A stretch of 64,000 bases of DNA, taken from positions 20,899,001 through 20,963,000 of the forward strand of contig NC_135254.1 of the NCBI RefSeq assembly GCF_964204865.1, written 5' to 3'. The DNA comes from Styela clava (lineage: Eukaryota; Chordata; Ascidiacea; Stolidobranchia; Styelidae). Shown in pieces: positions 25,646 to 38,855 of the stretch. Position 1 is the stretch's first letter, and each line of letters starts with the position of its first letter. Both the position numbers and the translations under genes were made by a program. The notes under the pieces are model-generated. The model did not search any database. It had not been told where the DNA came from and saw nothing but the letters and a program-made list of their open reading frames with translations.

Positions 25646-28600
25646 ATGTCTCATAAATTAATGTACAGCTATCTTAGTTGTAGGTTAACCAGAAATAATG
25701 CTTTTGTGACATCAGCATTTTCTCAACAACGGCATTTGAGTAAACAAACTCATAATGCTCCGCCGTTACATAAAGATAAGAGCGGTGTGCTTGACAATGT
25801 AAACAAGTCTCTACCAGGTATAATAATGATACTTTGTAATAAATGATTAACAGATTGTATGTACCGGTACTGGATGTATGCCCCATTGCTTGCCTTGCAA
25901 GTTCTCATTTTGATATAATAACTTGATTTTGAGTTAAAAAAAATTCTCCAAATTGTGCAAATTATTTTGTCATTCAGACGTCTTTAGCACTAACAGTAGT
26001 TTTTTGTTTGTTTTTATACTCGATTTATTTAAACTGTTAGAATAAATGAACAGAGGTTCATATCTTGATTACCTGTCATTCATGCCTGTCAACAGATATT
26101 CACAATAAGATTTCTAAGCTTTTGTTTAGTAAATTATTTAAATATTATGCTCTAGTTGGCAAATCTTAACTGTTTGGTAAAGTTTTTTTCATTCATTCTT
26201 TGTTTAAATATAAAGTTTAAAATTGTATTGCCTTTTGTTGCAAACATCAAAATTACTTGAAAATATACAGTTTTATTCATCTCTTGTAACTTATTATTCT
26301 ATTGTTGTATTTTTCATAATACAGATTCTGCAGATGTCGTAGTTATTGGAGGTGGAAGTGTAGGATGCAGTACAGCATATCATCTTGCTAAATTAAAAGC
26401 AGGGAAAGTTGTTCTGATTGAGAAAGACAGGCTGACTTCAGGAACAACATGGCACACTGGCGGTGAGTTATTGCTTGTTCACTGGCTTATCTTATTTACT
26501 TATCCGAGACAATTTCTAGTTGTATTTGTTCAGGTATTGTTTGGAATCTTCGAGATGGTCGACCTTTGACTCAAATGCAAGTTCAAACAATTGATTTGGC
26601 ATCTCGAATTCTACCTGAAGAAACAGGATTTGATGCAGGTTGGATCAAAACTGGAGCGATATTTTTAACAAGAAGTAAAAATGCTTTGGATGCTTTGGAA
26701 CGAAAGGCCTTAGTAAGTTAAGATTTCTAGGTAGAATGAAAATGTATATTGTAAATTTATTTGTTTAATAGATTCTGCAATTCCTGAACAATCAGGTTTT
26801 GCAACTGAATTGAATAGAAGTAAAAAGTAAATTTAAATTACGCCTTTACATCAAGTTCATGAATATTAACCATAGGGCTGGGCAACTTATTCGAATAACG
26901 AATCGAATATTAAAATATTCGAATGCCATTTTACTATTCGAATATCCGGTACCGCATTAACTGCGCCGCTTGGCTTTGACACGGAACTCGCGCGTCTCCA
27001 AATCAATCGTGGATTGTGCGAAAATTCACCCACGGCGTTCGCTAACAGACAAAAGCGACAAATTTTGGAAGTCGTTGTCTTTGCCTTATAGGATAGGATT
27101 TACATATTTATCCCGGGGGAGTTATTATGGTGTTATTTGCTTTCTTTTGTGCCTAACGTATCGTTTCAATTCCCTATTTCGCAAAAAAAACGCACCGACC
27201 GTTCCGTACATTTATTAACATCAAACCAGATAAGATGTATTTAAAATAATTTTTTCAGATTCTGTACTCCGTATGCCAGGTGACATGTTGTGACCGAACA
27301 TAATATTGATTAAAATTAAAGGTTAAAAAGACGTTTATGACGAGTTATATAAATAGCATGGATTTGCATATGACCAGTCAGAGTGTTGTACTTTCTATTA
27401 GTTATTTAGTGATCCCTTCCATCCTTGGCCAAGTTTTGTTTCGAAAATGTGAACATTTTACTCGACCATGCATGGCCGAGGTAGTGTTGAATTGTAAACA
27501 AGTTTACAACGTTAAAACAATCGTGAATTTCGTCGTGACAACGCACACTAGCTCGTTTACGAATTGTTGCGCCTATCATTATCGTAAATTATTACATGTG
27601 TTGTATTTTCAAGCATTTTAGCGGTAATAATTATGGCGTGACACTATCAAAATCGTCGATTAAAGTGCTGAGGTTGCAAATTCCGTAGATAAAATTGTGA
27701 GTTAGTCGGTAACGATTTTAGCTATAATAACCGTCGGGGTATTGTTTTGTCCAGAAAAAAAAAACGTTAAAACTTGAGGGAAATAGTTATAATTAGCGTC
27801 CGACCCTCTGTTAGGACCGAAAGCCTTATGACAAGTAGAAATGCATAACGGCCGATTTATTCAATCATTATTATAAATCAAATTCAGGATTCGCGCAATC
27901 GCAGGTGCAATGCATAAGAAAGTCAATCATCGTCTTAATAAATACCTTCATGACCGTTCGCTTTAAACTCGGACGGTTAATAATTACAAACGGTGATAAG
28001 TTAGATCAAAGCCAACACAAAATAAAAATCAGAATAAAATTAATTTGGGTTTTAAAATCAGTCCTTCTTGTCTTCAAGAACTATTGCCGATGTGAACACA
28101 CCAGGTATATAAAACTTCGATGTCCGCCGACCCACAAGAATTAAATACTCGCGAAAAAAAACGTACTGGAATATAGATAACCAACTTCAGGATATCGCAG
28201 CCAAAACGATCGCGGTGACAAAAACAATTAGAGATTTTGATGAATTAAACCAGTAAAAAACACGCTTTGTTGTCAACCAACGTTTCTTTTAGTTTTCGAA
28301 GGTAGTATCGACCTCCGACGTCCTTGGACCCCTGTTGTATTTAAAAAATATATTCGTTATTCGACTATTCGTAAAAAATATTCGAACTATTCGATTCGAA
28401 AAAAATATTCGATTTTGCCCACCCCTATTAACCAATCATATTTTGACTAAAAACATTGACTTTTTCTATTTACTACCATGTAATGGCAGAAACCTGATTT
28501 TATCAATAATAGTCTACTTCTTCAAAATTATTATGGTTTGTTTAAATGTATTCAAGGTAGTCATTGGCATATGGTACTTAAGATAAAATAGTACCCTTGC

Positions 28601-31600
28601 TATATATTTCCACTCTATGAGATTCTGAAAAAGCTTTTGCACATGATAACTGTGTGCAAGTGTTTCTGTGTAATATAAAATAATGAAAAATTTACCTATG
28701 AAAAGCTCTCTTCACCCACTCAAAATTATTTGTAAATAAAATTATACAACAATATTAGTGCAGTTATCAATGCTTTCATATACAGGTATATCATTCTCAT
28801 TTTGTACCCATCAAATCCAACCCTTATGTAACCTAATTTCTAAATGAAAGATGGATTAATTTTATCAGATCGGTTCAGAATTTGGAATAGAAGCTTCTCT
28901 GGTAGATGCTGACCAGATATCCAAGTTACATCCTTTTATTGAGACAAAGAATCTTCTTGGCGGTGTATATTCTCCAAATGATGGATCTGTTGATCCAGCA
29001 ACCTTGTGTACTTCTTACATTAAAGCTGCAACAAAATATGGAGCCGAGGTAATAAATTAATTCTTTGTTTGTACATCTTTGATAACCTTTTGATCTAACA
29101 GCAATGATACTAGACACTCTAAACAGATTAAATGTTTTCCTTTTTGCCTTTTATGATCATTTTAAACGCTATTTTGTTTTGTATGAGGATTTGGAGAATT
29201 GATCATTCAGTTTAAAAAGTCTGAAAGCAAATTTTATGTACCTACTTCGTAAAATGTAGGTAAAGTAAAATGGGCCAAATTATATTCTTTAAAATCAGAA
29301 TATATTGCAGAGAAGCATTTTATATTGAAAACCTTATACAATTATGACATTTTTACGCATAAAATGTAAACTTTTATGGCAAAATGATGAAAATAAAATT
29401 GTTAGACTTTGAACTTGATATGAAAACTGTAATTCAGATGTTGTAATTGTTTCTAAAATGTTTAATGAAGCTACAAATCAACTAAGCTTCCTCATTTAGT
29501 TATATACTATTGTTTTCATTTATCATGCTTTTCATATTGTATTACTCCATTACTGGCAAGACTAACTTTTCATTAAATTCCATTACTGATATGGCAATCT
29601 CACTTACAGTAATTGAATATGTTTTTTGCTCTTGTATTCCAGCTATATTCAGATGTCTACCATTTCATAAAAATACATGACTAAATTTAAATTTGATCAT
29701 GTTATTGACTTAACTTCATAAACTTAGACATCTTTTATGTATTAGACACTTGATAAATTTGAACATTATCATTTCAGGTTTTTGAAAAATGTGAGGTGAA
29801 AGATATCAAAACCACAGATTTGCTGGGATTGAAACAAGTTAATGCCATTGAAACAAATCTTGGAACTATTAAAACTAACAATGTAGTCAATTGTACAGGG
29901 GCATGGGGTCCCTATATTGCAAAGGTAAATAAAAGAACAGAAAATTTTAAAATCACAGAAAATTTTGAAATCACTACATCACACATGGTGGAGATAATGA
30001 GATTGTCATTAGTTTTATTTTGTTTTATTCATTTATTGTAACTTCATTGCAGACTACTGAAATTGTTAGATTAAAACTGTACCTGAAGTGGAATGAATAT
30101 GACAGATTCAGAGTTTGATAAAAACACAATTTGACAATCTAATTTTACCTCAACAGTTCCATATACACCAATAAATAGGAATGTATCGTTTGAATATTGA
30201 ATTATTTTCAAACAATCTTTTTAGATGGTTGGAGTAAAACTTCCTCAAGTAATATACAAGCTTACATACGTTGTTACTCAAGGCAAGATATTGTTTCCAA
30301 GCTTTTATGATATTTGTAGGATTTAATTCTATGTTAATTTAATGAATAATTCGACTACCGGTATATAGCCAGGTATAACAACAACAATAAATAGAAAAGG
30401 CAATACGAAACGCTACGAAAATATATTTGTGTTAGTGTACAGCAAGACTCTTGAATCTCTTTAAATAGCTTGATTTTATGTTGTCAATATATTGAATGTT
30501 CGTTAGGCATTCAAGGAATGGAGAAGACTCCTCACATTCGTGATTCTGAAACTGGGATGTACTATAAAAGACAAGGAGATGCTTTGCTATTTGGTGGATA
30601 TGAGAAGAACCCTGTGTTTGTTGATAAGGTCATATTAAATATGTGTTTTAATTATTTCCCAAGCACTTGCGATCTGTATTTTGCGGGGTTTGGTCAAATT
30701 CTCTTCAGTAATATGAAAAATTAATCTTGGCTGTCGCGTTTTCGATAAAATTAAATTTAACAAATGTAAAAAACAATGGCTTCGTAGGACAGTAATCTAA
30801 GTTATTATGGGGATAAGTTCATTTCAACCACACTACACATGCAATCAATTTATTGTTGTTAGATTTGATTTGTTTGGATGTCATCAAAGGCCCTCTTTGT
30901 TTGGATATTGTCGAAGACATTGTTGAGGGTTAATCTTTTAAGGAAACATTGCATTTTATGATCTAGCAAAAGTTTATTTACTTAAGTTGTTTGCATGTTC
31001 TACCACACCTAGACACTATGTCTACATAAAGAAGGTACCCAGAACTAGCTGACTAAGCTGTGCTGCATTTTTCACTAACTGTTTACCGAATACATCATAA
31101 GCAACAACTAAAATTAATTTAAACTAAAATGAACTGATGGGGGATGCAAATTTATGGAGTTCTGACAGAGTTCTTGGTTTGAAATGTTGCATTCCAATAG
31201 ATCATCCTTCAAAACAATGATGTTTCCATAGTTGGTATTTTCATGCACTTTCAAAACTCACTTCCATATTGGAATTTTATATGCAATTTAAAAAATTTTA
31301 TATATTGTGCTTTGCACTTAATTTTAAAACAAATCTTGTTCAGTGACACATATGCTTAATTGATGATGACATTGGTTTTTTTTTGTTTCAGGTGCCAAAT
31401 GACTTTGCATTCAGTTTGTATGACATGGATTGGGAACAATTTGAAGTTCATATGAAATCTGCTACGGATTTAATGCCATGTATTGAAAAGTCGGGAATTC
31501 GATCAACTTTGTGTGGACCTGGTAACATATTCTCTATGGGAGTGATATTTTATTTTTATCTGTATTAATCTTTCATTCATTCTTCAATAAAAGCTATATA

Positions 31601-34600
31601 TTTTCACTTTCTCAAATTTTCTCAGTATGCATAAAGATGTTATCAATTTGCCATATTTCAAAATACTGTATCGATAAAATATTAGTAATTAGAAAATATT
31701 TTTCATCCTTATTTTCTGAATTATTTTGCTGGAGAAAAAGTATCAAATTACTCTTTGTTAAAAACTAACAAAAAATGAATCATTAGACATTATATTCACA
31801 AATATCGAAGTTTCGCATCATATTTAATTTTGCTTTTATAGAAACTTTTACACCAGATGGTAACCCACTTATGGGTGAATTCTTCGATGTTAAGGGGTTT
31901 TTCAATGGCACTGCATTCAATGGTGGTGGAATGATGCTGGTATGTAGTTTACTAAATACTTGAAAATTTGTTGTCTGAAATTGGAGTTTTTTTTGTAACA
32001 ATTTGAAAACAAGAGTCTTTGCGATATTGCAGGGTGGTGGTGCAGGTCGACAACTTGCCCACTGGATAGTGCAAGGGAGTCCTGAATATGACTTGAGTAC
32101 TTGCCATGTGAAGTAAGCTGGTGTTGTTGGTTCTTCAACAGTGTTCACTCTTTGTGTGTTCGCAATTCAGTTTGAATTAGGTGTTATGAAAGATGGTTCA
32201 GCTTAATAGGAATTTTAATCATGTAATGTGGCATATATAAAAATATAAGTATAAAGATATAAATAAGATGAGATATATGAGTACTTGATGGGAGAGTTTT
32301 TCATGACATTTCTCCGCGGGAGCTCAATGAAAATAATATCCTGAGAGTGAAGACTGTTGCTCAATCAAAATAATTCATGGCATGACAGTAATTGAATTCT
32401 GCATGCAATTTTACTTAATTTGCAAAGTTTGTCTTTATTCTAAAAAATTACATGGCAACTTCATCTTAGGTGACAATGAAATTGCTGAATTGCAATTATT
32501 TTAAAAAAGCACATTTTTTAAAATAAGACAGTTTTTTTAAAGTAATTTTTTGCTTTATGTTTCTTCCAGACCAACTTATCCTCAGTTCACACAACACATT
32601 TTCACCATTTTTCAATTAGGCTCAAACATCTGACCATTAGTAAGAACAAGTCTTACTTGACACTCCTGAGCAATTGTCTTGAAAATCTACTTGCTATTAA
32701 ATGTTAGAATGTCAGCCCTCCTTAGATGAACCTACATAAATGGAGATTAGGCTACAAATCCACCCCAACTGTGTGAAAGAAAAAACGTAAAAAATCAAGA
32801 ATTGGTATCTCAATTTGAATCCTAAATGAGAATATGGGAAATCGAACAGTCCTGATATATATATATATATATTTTAAATTATAATTATTTTAATTTTAGT
32901 TGTTTTTGATTACAATTAATCAATAACCTTGTACACTGTAAAGTTTGATACATGATCAAATATTTCTGAATTAATGTTTCGTCTTTGATTTTCAATTGCT
33001 TCAAATATTCAGACAATGTGACTATTCTTTAGTATGCTTGGAAGACATTCAGTTCTCACTTATTGCTAGCCCATTCACATAAGTTTTATTCAATATTTTC
33101 TAATATCATGACTGGTGGTATATATAATATAGGCCTATTGATTATTTGAGGGTGATGGAATAAAATAAATAATTTGTTGTTGTGTTCAATATAAACATCA
33201 TATAAAAATCATCATATTTAATAAAAGATTAAAATTGAAAAAAAAAGTAATTTTTTTATAATAAATTTTTATTTTGTACTGAAATCAGAATTTGACTGAA
33301 GTTTTTTTATTCTGTCTGTTAAGATTTCAATTGCAGAGAAAAATATCTCGATTCTTATATCGGATATGAATAATTTTAAATATATTCCATTATCCAATTT
33401 GGTTTAGACGTATTTGACTGTACATCCAAATGTTTCAATTTTGTATTTTGACCTAGAAAAATCTCTCAGAATTCATCATACTTGATAATAACATCCAATA
33501 TGTAACAGTGGTCATGTTCATGTACTCTATTGCTTTTAAAATGTGATCCAAATGAAGTAAAATTAACCCCTAATGAACCCCCTGCGTTAAAGAAGAGTTT
33601 TAAGAAATATCTTGGGATTTCTGAATTAAGCAAATATTAAAATCTTTGCCATTTCAGCCGTTTCACTCGTAAAATTAATGACCTATGGTTGGTCGAATCC
33701 TGTCATGATCATTTTACCACAAAATTTGAAGTACGTCATCCTGATAAACAAAAATTGGGTGGAAGAAATTTGAGGACTACTCCACTGACAAAGGTAGAGC
33801 ATTGTAAAGTTATGCTTCGCTGTTATCATTACGTTGGTATGAATTTGATCTTGAGAAAGACCATTTCACAAAATTTGTTTTTCTGCTGTGTATAAACTGG
33901 ACATCTAGTTAACAGCATCGTCCTCTCTATAGATTTGATAATTTTGAATGATATTTATCAACATTTACTCTTATGTTCAGACTCATCAAGGGAATGGAGC
34001 TTACTTAGTCTCAATTCATGGTTGGGAAGTTCCAGCTTATTTTATGCCTGGTCAACACCTACCTTTGTTAGAATATGATTATTATGGAGAATACGGAAAC
34101 TCGAAACATGCAACTTATAAATACAGAGAACAGACTACAAAAGACACGAGTTTATGTACTGGCATTGATCAGGAAATTCATGAACAGGTGAATATGAGCA
34201 AATTCATTTATTTGATGTTATAACATTTGTTTATTTTAAGTTGTTATTAATGGGAATGGTTTGAATCAACCATAATCTTCGCCATGCAAATGACTTTTGA
34301 GAGTTCTCTAGCCTAGTGCTGGGAATGTGTTTGCCTTCTTGAAAATAATTTGGGTCTAAATACCACTTTCAACTTCAATCAATATTACTTCATATAATGT
34401 GATTTTGAAACTGATTTTATCAATCTTTTGTTATTGTTTAATAACTAGGATTTTTTCACTTTTGGATGACCCTGATAAATTGCATGCTTAGCTGTAAATG
34501 GTGTTGTAATCCAATAAATTCTGCAATGTTTATTTCTAGTTTATTATTTAATAAAAACCCACTTACACATACAAAGCCGACAAAGGTTAGAATTATTTGT

Positions 34601-36889
34601 TTCAATTCAACATACACATTCAACAAGAAGATTGGAATGTTATACCTCAAGTCGAGTTTTCTCATCCCTTTTTTTTGTTAAAGTTTTTGACTAATATCTC
34701 AGAAAATCTTCTCAAATTTGGGCTTTAATATGTTAAAGATAAGTGATTCAGTTACACGTATTATCTAAATTCCAAAATCTTTTTTTACAGATCATGAAAG
34801 AAACACTTGCATGTTTCAAGTCATCTGCAATCATTGATTTATCACATTGCTGTAAATTTCGATTAGATGGGCCAGGTTCTGATGAAGTTGTTAATTCTTT
34901 ATTTCATAATAATGTCAAATCATTCAATATCAATACAGAAACAAAGAATTTCATGCTGAACAAAGATGGAAATATTATTTCGAGTTGCATTGTTACTAGG
35001 TTTAATAGTGAGTTGTTTTTTGGTAAATGTCTCTTGATATTTTAATTTTTATGGATATCAATTTTTGAAAATTTGTTCATTTTACTGAACATTCATTCAT
35101 TACAGTATCCTATATCTATTTTGTCTCTGTTGTCCGTAAATATTATCCTAATGATTTTTCACAGAAGATATTAAAAAATGTAGTATTAATTCCATCTAGA
35201 TGGTGTATATCAAGTTACTGCTCCATCAGAAATGCAGGAATCAATCAAACAACATATCAACCATTTTTTGCATGATTCAAATATAACCAATTGTGGTCTT
35301 CATGATATAACTGATGAATATGCAGTATTGCATGTTGTGGGACCAAAAAGTGAAAAATTACTTGAAAATGTCTTATTGGATTCATTTGAATTAAATCCTG
35401 GCAATATAATGGATAGCAGGATAAACAACCTGAACGTCGTGGTTTCCAGGTAATAAATTAGCAGTACATATACTAAAACGTTCTAAACTAAAGAGCAAAA
35501 AAATTGATGTTTTATAATTGATATACAATTTTTGAATATCTATATGTATACTCCTACCAACTGTGTTTGTTCATAGTGAGTTTACAAGCACGAATCCTAA
35601 AGTTATATATTCTTTAGCCTCTGAATGTTTTCAAAAGCGACCTAAAATGGCTCCTTGCAAAAGCATGTCTACTTTTAATAAGTTTATGGAAATTTAGTTT
35701 TTGTTAGAATGTATAATTCATCCATGCTATTGCTCATTACCCTTACATTGATTTATGCGCATTTCTTCGGTTTATTCCTGATCTTAGTAATTTTAGAATT
35801 GCAACTACCAACTGTGTTTGTTCATAGTGAGTTTACAAGCACGAATCCTAAAGTTATATATTCTTTAGCCTCTGAATGTTTTCAAAAGCGACCTAAAATG
35901 GCTCCTTGCAAAAGTTGTCTACTTTTAATAAGTTTATGGAAATTTAGTTTTTGTTAGAATGTATAATTCATCCATGCTATTGCTCATTACCCTTACATTG
36001 ATTTATGCGCATTTCTTCGGTATATTCCTGATCTTAGTAATTTTAGAATTGCAGAAAACAACTTTGACTGGTATGTGATTCGATGCCCAATGAAAGATGT
36101 GCATTCGGTCTACACTGCATTAATAACATCGGAGATTAAACCAACTATGGCAGGATTGAGGGCCTTGAATTCTGTGTGTTTGGAATCAGGTGGAACTGCT
36201 TTTTAAATAAATCTACAAATATAAAAATATCTTTTTTTGTTTAGAACGCTGTTACAATCTTCATTTATCTTTCAACAAGTACCTAACACCTCATTAGAAC
36301 TTTAATTAGTTTGTCACCAATAATAACAGAAATATCGATAGCATTCTTTTTTATTAATGTTGCATTCAAACAGGAATACATAATCCACTTTCAACTTGCC
36401 TGAATGGATCAAATTTGCGGGAAGTATTACAAACGAGTCAGTTGGAATTGAATGATACCAGGCAATACATTGGCAAGGATGCTTTAATCAAAGCAGCAGA
36501 TCAACCTCTGACTTCTAGATTCATCCAATTGAAAGCCGAATCGTAAGTTGTGATTTCCCATTACTGTATATATGAATAATCAAACTATAACTATCCTGAT
36601 AATGATTGTAAATAACAGATTTGTATAGCAAATAAATTGGGAATTGCGATTTTGAGGTAAATCTGCCAAAAAGGCCATACTTTCCCAACAAAATATCTAA
36701 TAGTTTATTTGAGACTATGTTCAATAAGGGTTGATATATAAATATATAATATAAGATATATAAATAAATATATTTCAGAGAGTTGCCAATCTTGGATGGA
36801 GATGTGATATGGTATAATGACTCATATGTTGGAATTATTGGAGATGCTGCTTACGGATACAAAACTGGAAGATATTTTGTTAATGGGTG
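25646..36889 (+). CDS. sarcosine dehydrogenase-like mitochondrial flavoprotein
   Basis: Seventeen exons: 25646-25817, 26325-26462, 26534-26712, 28869-29048, 29778-29924, 30225-30282, 30507-30628, 31392-31521, 31842-31939, 32033-32112, 33658-33793, 33981-34187, 34791-35007, 35200-35449, 36047-36189, 36374-36542, 36779-36889. All phases close; about 845 aa. Exon 1 encodes a basic leader suiting a mitochondrial transit peptide. Then follow the FAD Rossmann motif [10 protein letters not shown] and [10 protein letters not shown], whose His is the covalent-FAD His of SARDH/DMGDH, the DAO-type oxidase fold ([27 protein letters not shown]) and the aminomethyltransferase-like folate domain ([15 protein letters not shown] aligns with SARDH SFVGELGWELHIP). 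Family role: oxidative demethylation of sarcosine, passing the one-carbon unit to tetrahydrofolate. Intron 6 has a GC donor (CAAG/GCAAGA). Reading through the last donor gives GGG TGA and an AATAAA follows at 36901, so the protein may end about 55 residues short of SARDH; a further exon cannot be excluded. Confidence 0.87.
26873..28426. mobile_element. hAT element, 1554 bp, in intron 3 of the dehydrogenase gene
   Basis: The ends are TAGGGCTGGGCAA and TTGCCCACCCCT, the common hAT (C/T)AGGGGTGGGCAA type. The perfect 8-bp duplication ATTAACCA lies at 26865-26872 and 28427-28434. The subterminal sequence is rich in ATTCGAATA on both sides. No transposase is recognisable inside, so it is non-autonomous. 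It contains a fragment of the SINE tail at 27088-27121. Part of it (27960-28105) resembles 61990-62125. Confidence 0.9.
27088..27121 (-). repeat. SINE tail fragment
   Basis: The plus-strand sequence AGGATAGGATTTACATATTT followed by ATCCCGGGGGAG is identical to the tail of the SINE at 24356-24391. It lies nested inside the hAT element. Confidence 0.75.
29049..29777. other. intron 4 of the dehydrogenase gene
   Basis: No coding sequence. The 3' half (about 29330-29735) matches the inverted decayed copy at 57600-58080. Confidence 0.7.
32113..33657. other. intron 10 of the dehydrogenase gene
   Basis: AT-rich; a TA microsatellite lies at 32858-32874. No gene or recognisable transposon seen. Confidence 0.6.
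35554..36054. repeat. 251-bp tandem duplication at a splice acceptor
   Basis: Units 35554-35804 and 35805-36054 differ at very few bases, including AAAAGCATGTC against AAAAGTTGTC. Each unit ends TTTTAGAATTGCA, so the acceptor and the first bases of exon 15 are duplicated. Only the second acceptor (TTTTAG, 36041-36046) leads into exon 15; the first is followed by repeat sequence. Confidence 0.95.
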
Positions 36890-36900
36890 AGACATTTGAC

Positions 36901-36906
36901 AATAAA
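36901..36906 (+). promoter_or_regulatory. candidate polyadenylation signal of the dehydrogenase-like gene
   Basis: AATAAA lies 12 bases after the TGA formed by reading through the last apparent donor. It supports, but does not prove, that exon 17 is terminal. Confidence 0.4.
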
Positions 36907-37530
36907 TGTGTGTCAGAGATATATCTGAGATTGATGAAACATTGTTAAGGATACGATGAAGAATAAATATGAAAGCGGTACCATTAAAACATAAAAATAT
37001 TGACATTCTGTAATTCAGCAACTGTTTTCAATTTTCTGTAAAACATTCTAACAATCTAAATATTAAACAAATTATTTAGTTTAAAGTAAAATGAATGCTA
37101 AAATTACCATTAGCATGTTAGCTTCAGCCACAAGCACACGCCAAAAAATAAAGTCACGCTTGTAACGTTACACAAGCTGAGATCTAATGATAATTCATAA
37201 TTATGTGTTTGGTTTCTGAGTCTTAAATCAGTTCGCCCTCAAAACAAAGTTGTGGAATTGATTAGTATTTCTGAGTAAAATATTTGTAAATGAGCGAAAT
37301 TTTCAAAATGAGACTAATGAGTGTTGCCTTTCGGATTTAGCGCCAGTGGCGGGGTTTTAACAAATTTTCAAAGTTCTGCTACAAATTAAAATTCAATCAA
37401 GATTTAATAAACTCAGTCAAATAAAAATGTGAAAAGATATTTTGGAACTTATATTTAAAGGAAGAACAGTTAAAATAGCAGTTGTCTTGAATACAATAAT
37501 ATTCTTAAAAAAAATATACTGAATTATACA

Positions 37531-38855
37531 CTGTATTGTCATTCTTCCATGAAGACAGATTCATTAGGTGCCAAAAACCGCAAGGAGTCATTGTTTTTTA
37601 GCCCGATGTCCAAATAGATGGGCAAAACATACCCTGCTCTAATGAATCTTCACAGCTAATAAAAAAAAAATTCTAATAAGATTTGTTGTGGTTGACAATC
37701 ATAATCATGATAGAACAAAGGGAGTTTGTACAACATATCATTGAATTGGGCTCTCAGATTTCCCCTTTTTTTTTTTTTTCTAACAAAAAGTCTGATAAAT
37801 CGTATAGTCGATTTTTCTTCAATAATGAACATTTTTTAAAGATTTGTGAAGTTACCTCTAAAAGAAGGAGGGAAGTTTACTATTGGAAGAAGATCACACA
37901 AGGTTCAAGCAGAGGTGACCAATGGTTCACAATTGCCAATATAATATGAATCTATTATGTGAAGATTTACTGTATTCACCTATGCCGTTTCTGATATATT
38001 TGTGTATGTATGTTAATGTTAGGTTGTGTTTATATTAATATTGGTGATTGTTTCTGTGCCATTATATACAAAATAAAAAGGCAACATTTTATGTTTAGCA
38101 ATACCATCCATACCATCTTGCTTAAGGTTAATTTCAACATTAGAAGAAGACGTTTAGTAATGTTGACATTGTGCAATAATAAAATCATTATCAATGCCAA
38201 TCCTGGCCATTCACAACACAACACTAACTATACAACGAGAATATCGGTCAGAGACCGAAAAATTATCGATCGAAAGTTAGGGGATCCCCCAAAACAGCGC
38301 TCTTACTCCATAGTGAAACCTTGTGTCCCATCACTAATTAATTAATAACTCGCTAATTATACGACATAATTCATCCAAAATCAATAGGCTTCTGGTCCGA
38401 CATATGATGAATGCACATGCAAAATCTGGAGCAGATTCAATCTCTCTTTCGTGAGATATTGCGTACATCAAACAGACAAATACCTATCAACATACTTACC
38501 GGCCGTTCAGGTTGTGCGCCATCTTGGTGCGCATACTTCAGGAGGTCCGAAAAAATAAACCAAATTATAACTGATATTCATTGTATTGTCATTTTCCCAC
38601 AAAGACAGATTCATTGGGCACCAAAAAAGTCATCGCATATAGGTCGACGTCCAAATAGATAGGGATAAAATACCCTACTCTAATGAATAGTCACAATAAT
38701 AAAAACTTACTGATAATAATTATTGTGGTTGACAATCATAATTAGGATAGAACAAAGGGAGTTTCTGCAACTTATTAATGAAATGTGTTGAGAATTGGAC
38801 TGTCAGATTTCCACTGTTTATTTTAACAAAAAGTCTGATAAATTATATGGTTGAT
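37531..38855. repeat. two direct copies of an about 280-bp dispersed repeat
   Basis: Copies at 37531-37812 and 38581-38855 share CTGTATTGTCATT/TTGTATTGTCATT, AGACAGATTCATT, CTCTAATGAAT, GTGGTTGACAATCATAAT, GATAGAACAAAGGGAGTTT and AACAAAAAGTCTGATAAAT in the same order. No terminal inverted repeat or target duplication seen. Between them, around 38497-38552, is a partial family-A MITE. Confidence 0.85.
38497..38552. repeat. partial family-A MITE
   Basis: It contains GTTCAGGTTGTGCGCCATCT and then TGGTGCGCATACTTCAGGAG, that is, one arm and end of the element. The other arm is missing. Confidence 0.7.

Noticed and set aside
35577..35913. A duplicated, mutually exclusive exon (35577-35662 or 35828-35913) in the dehydrogenase gene
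   Set aside because: The frame closes, but the encoded segment does not resemble SARDH. Using the acceptor at 36046 joins exon 14 directly to [15 protein letters not shown], which aligns well with the family, so the duplicated stretch is intron.
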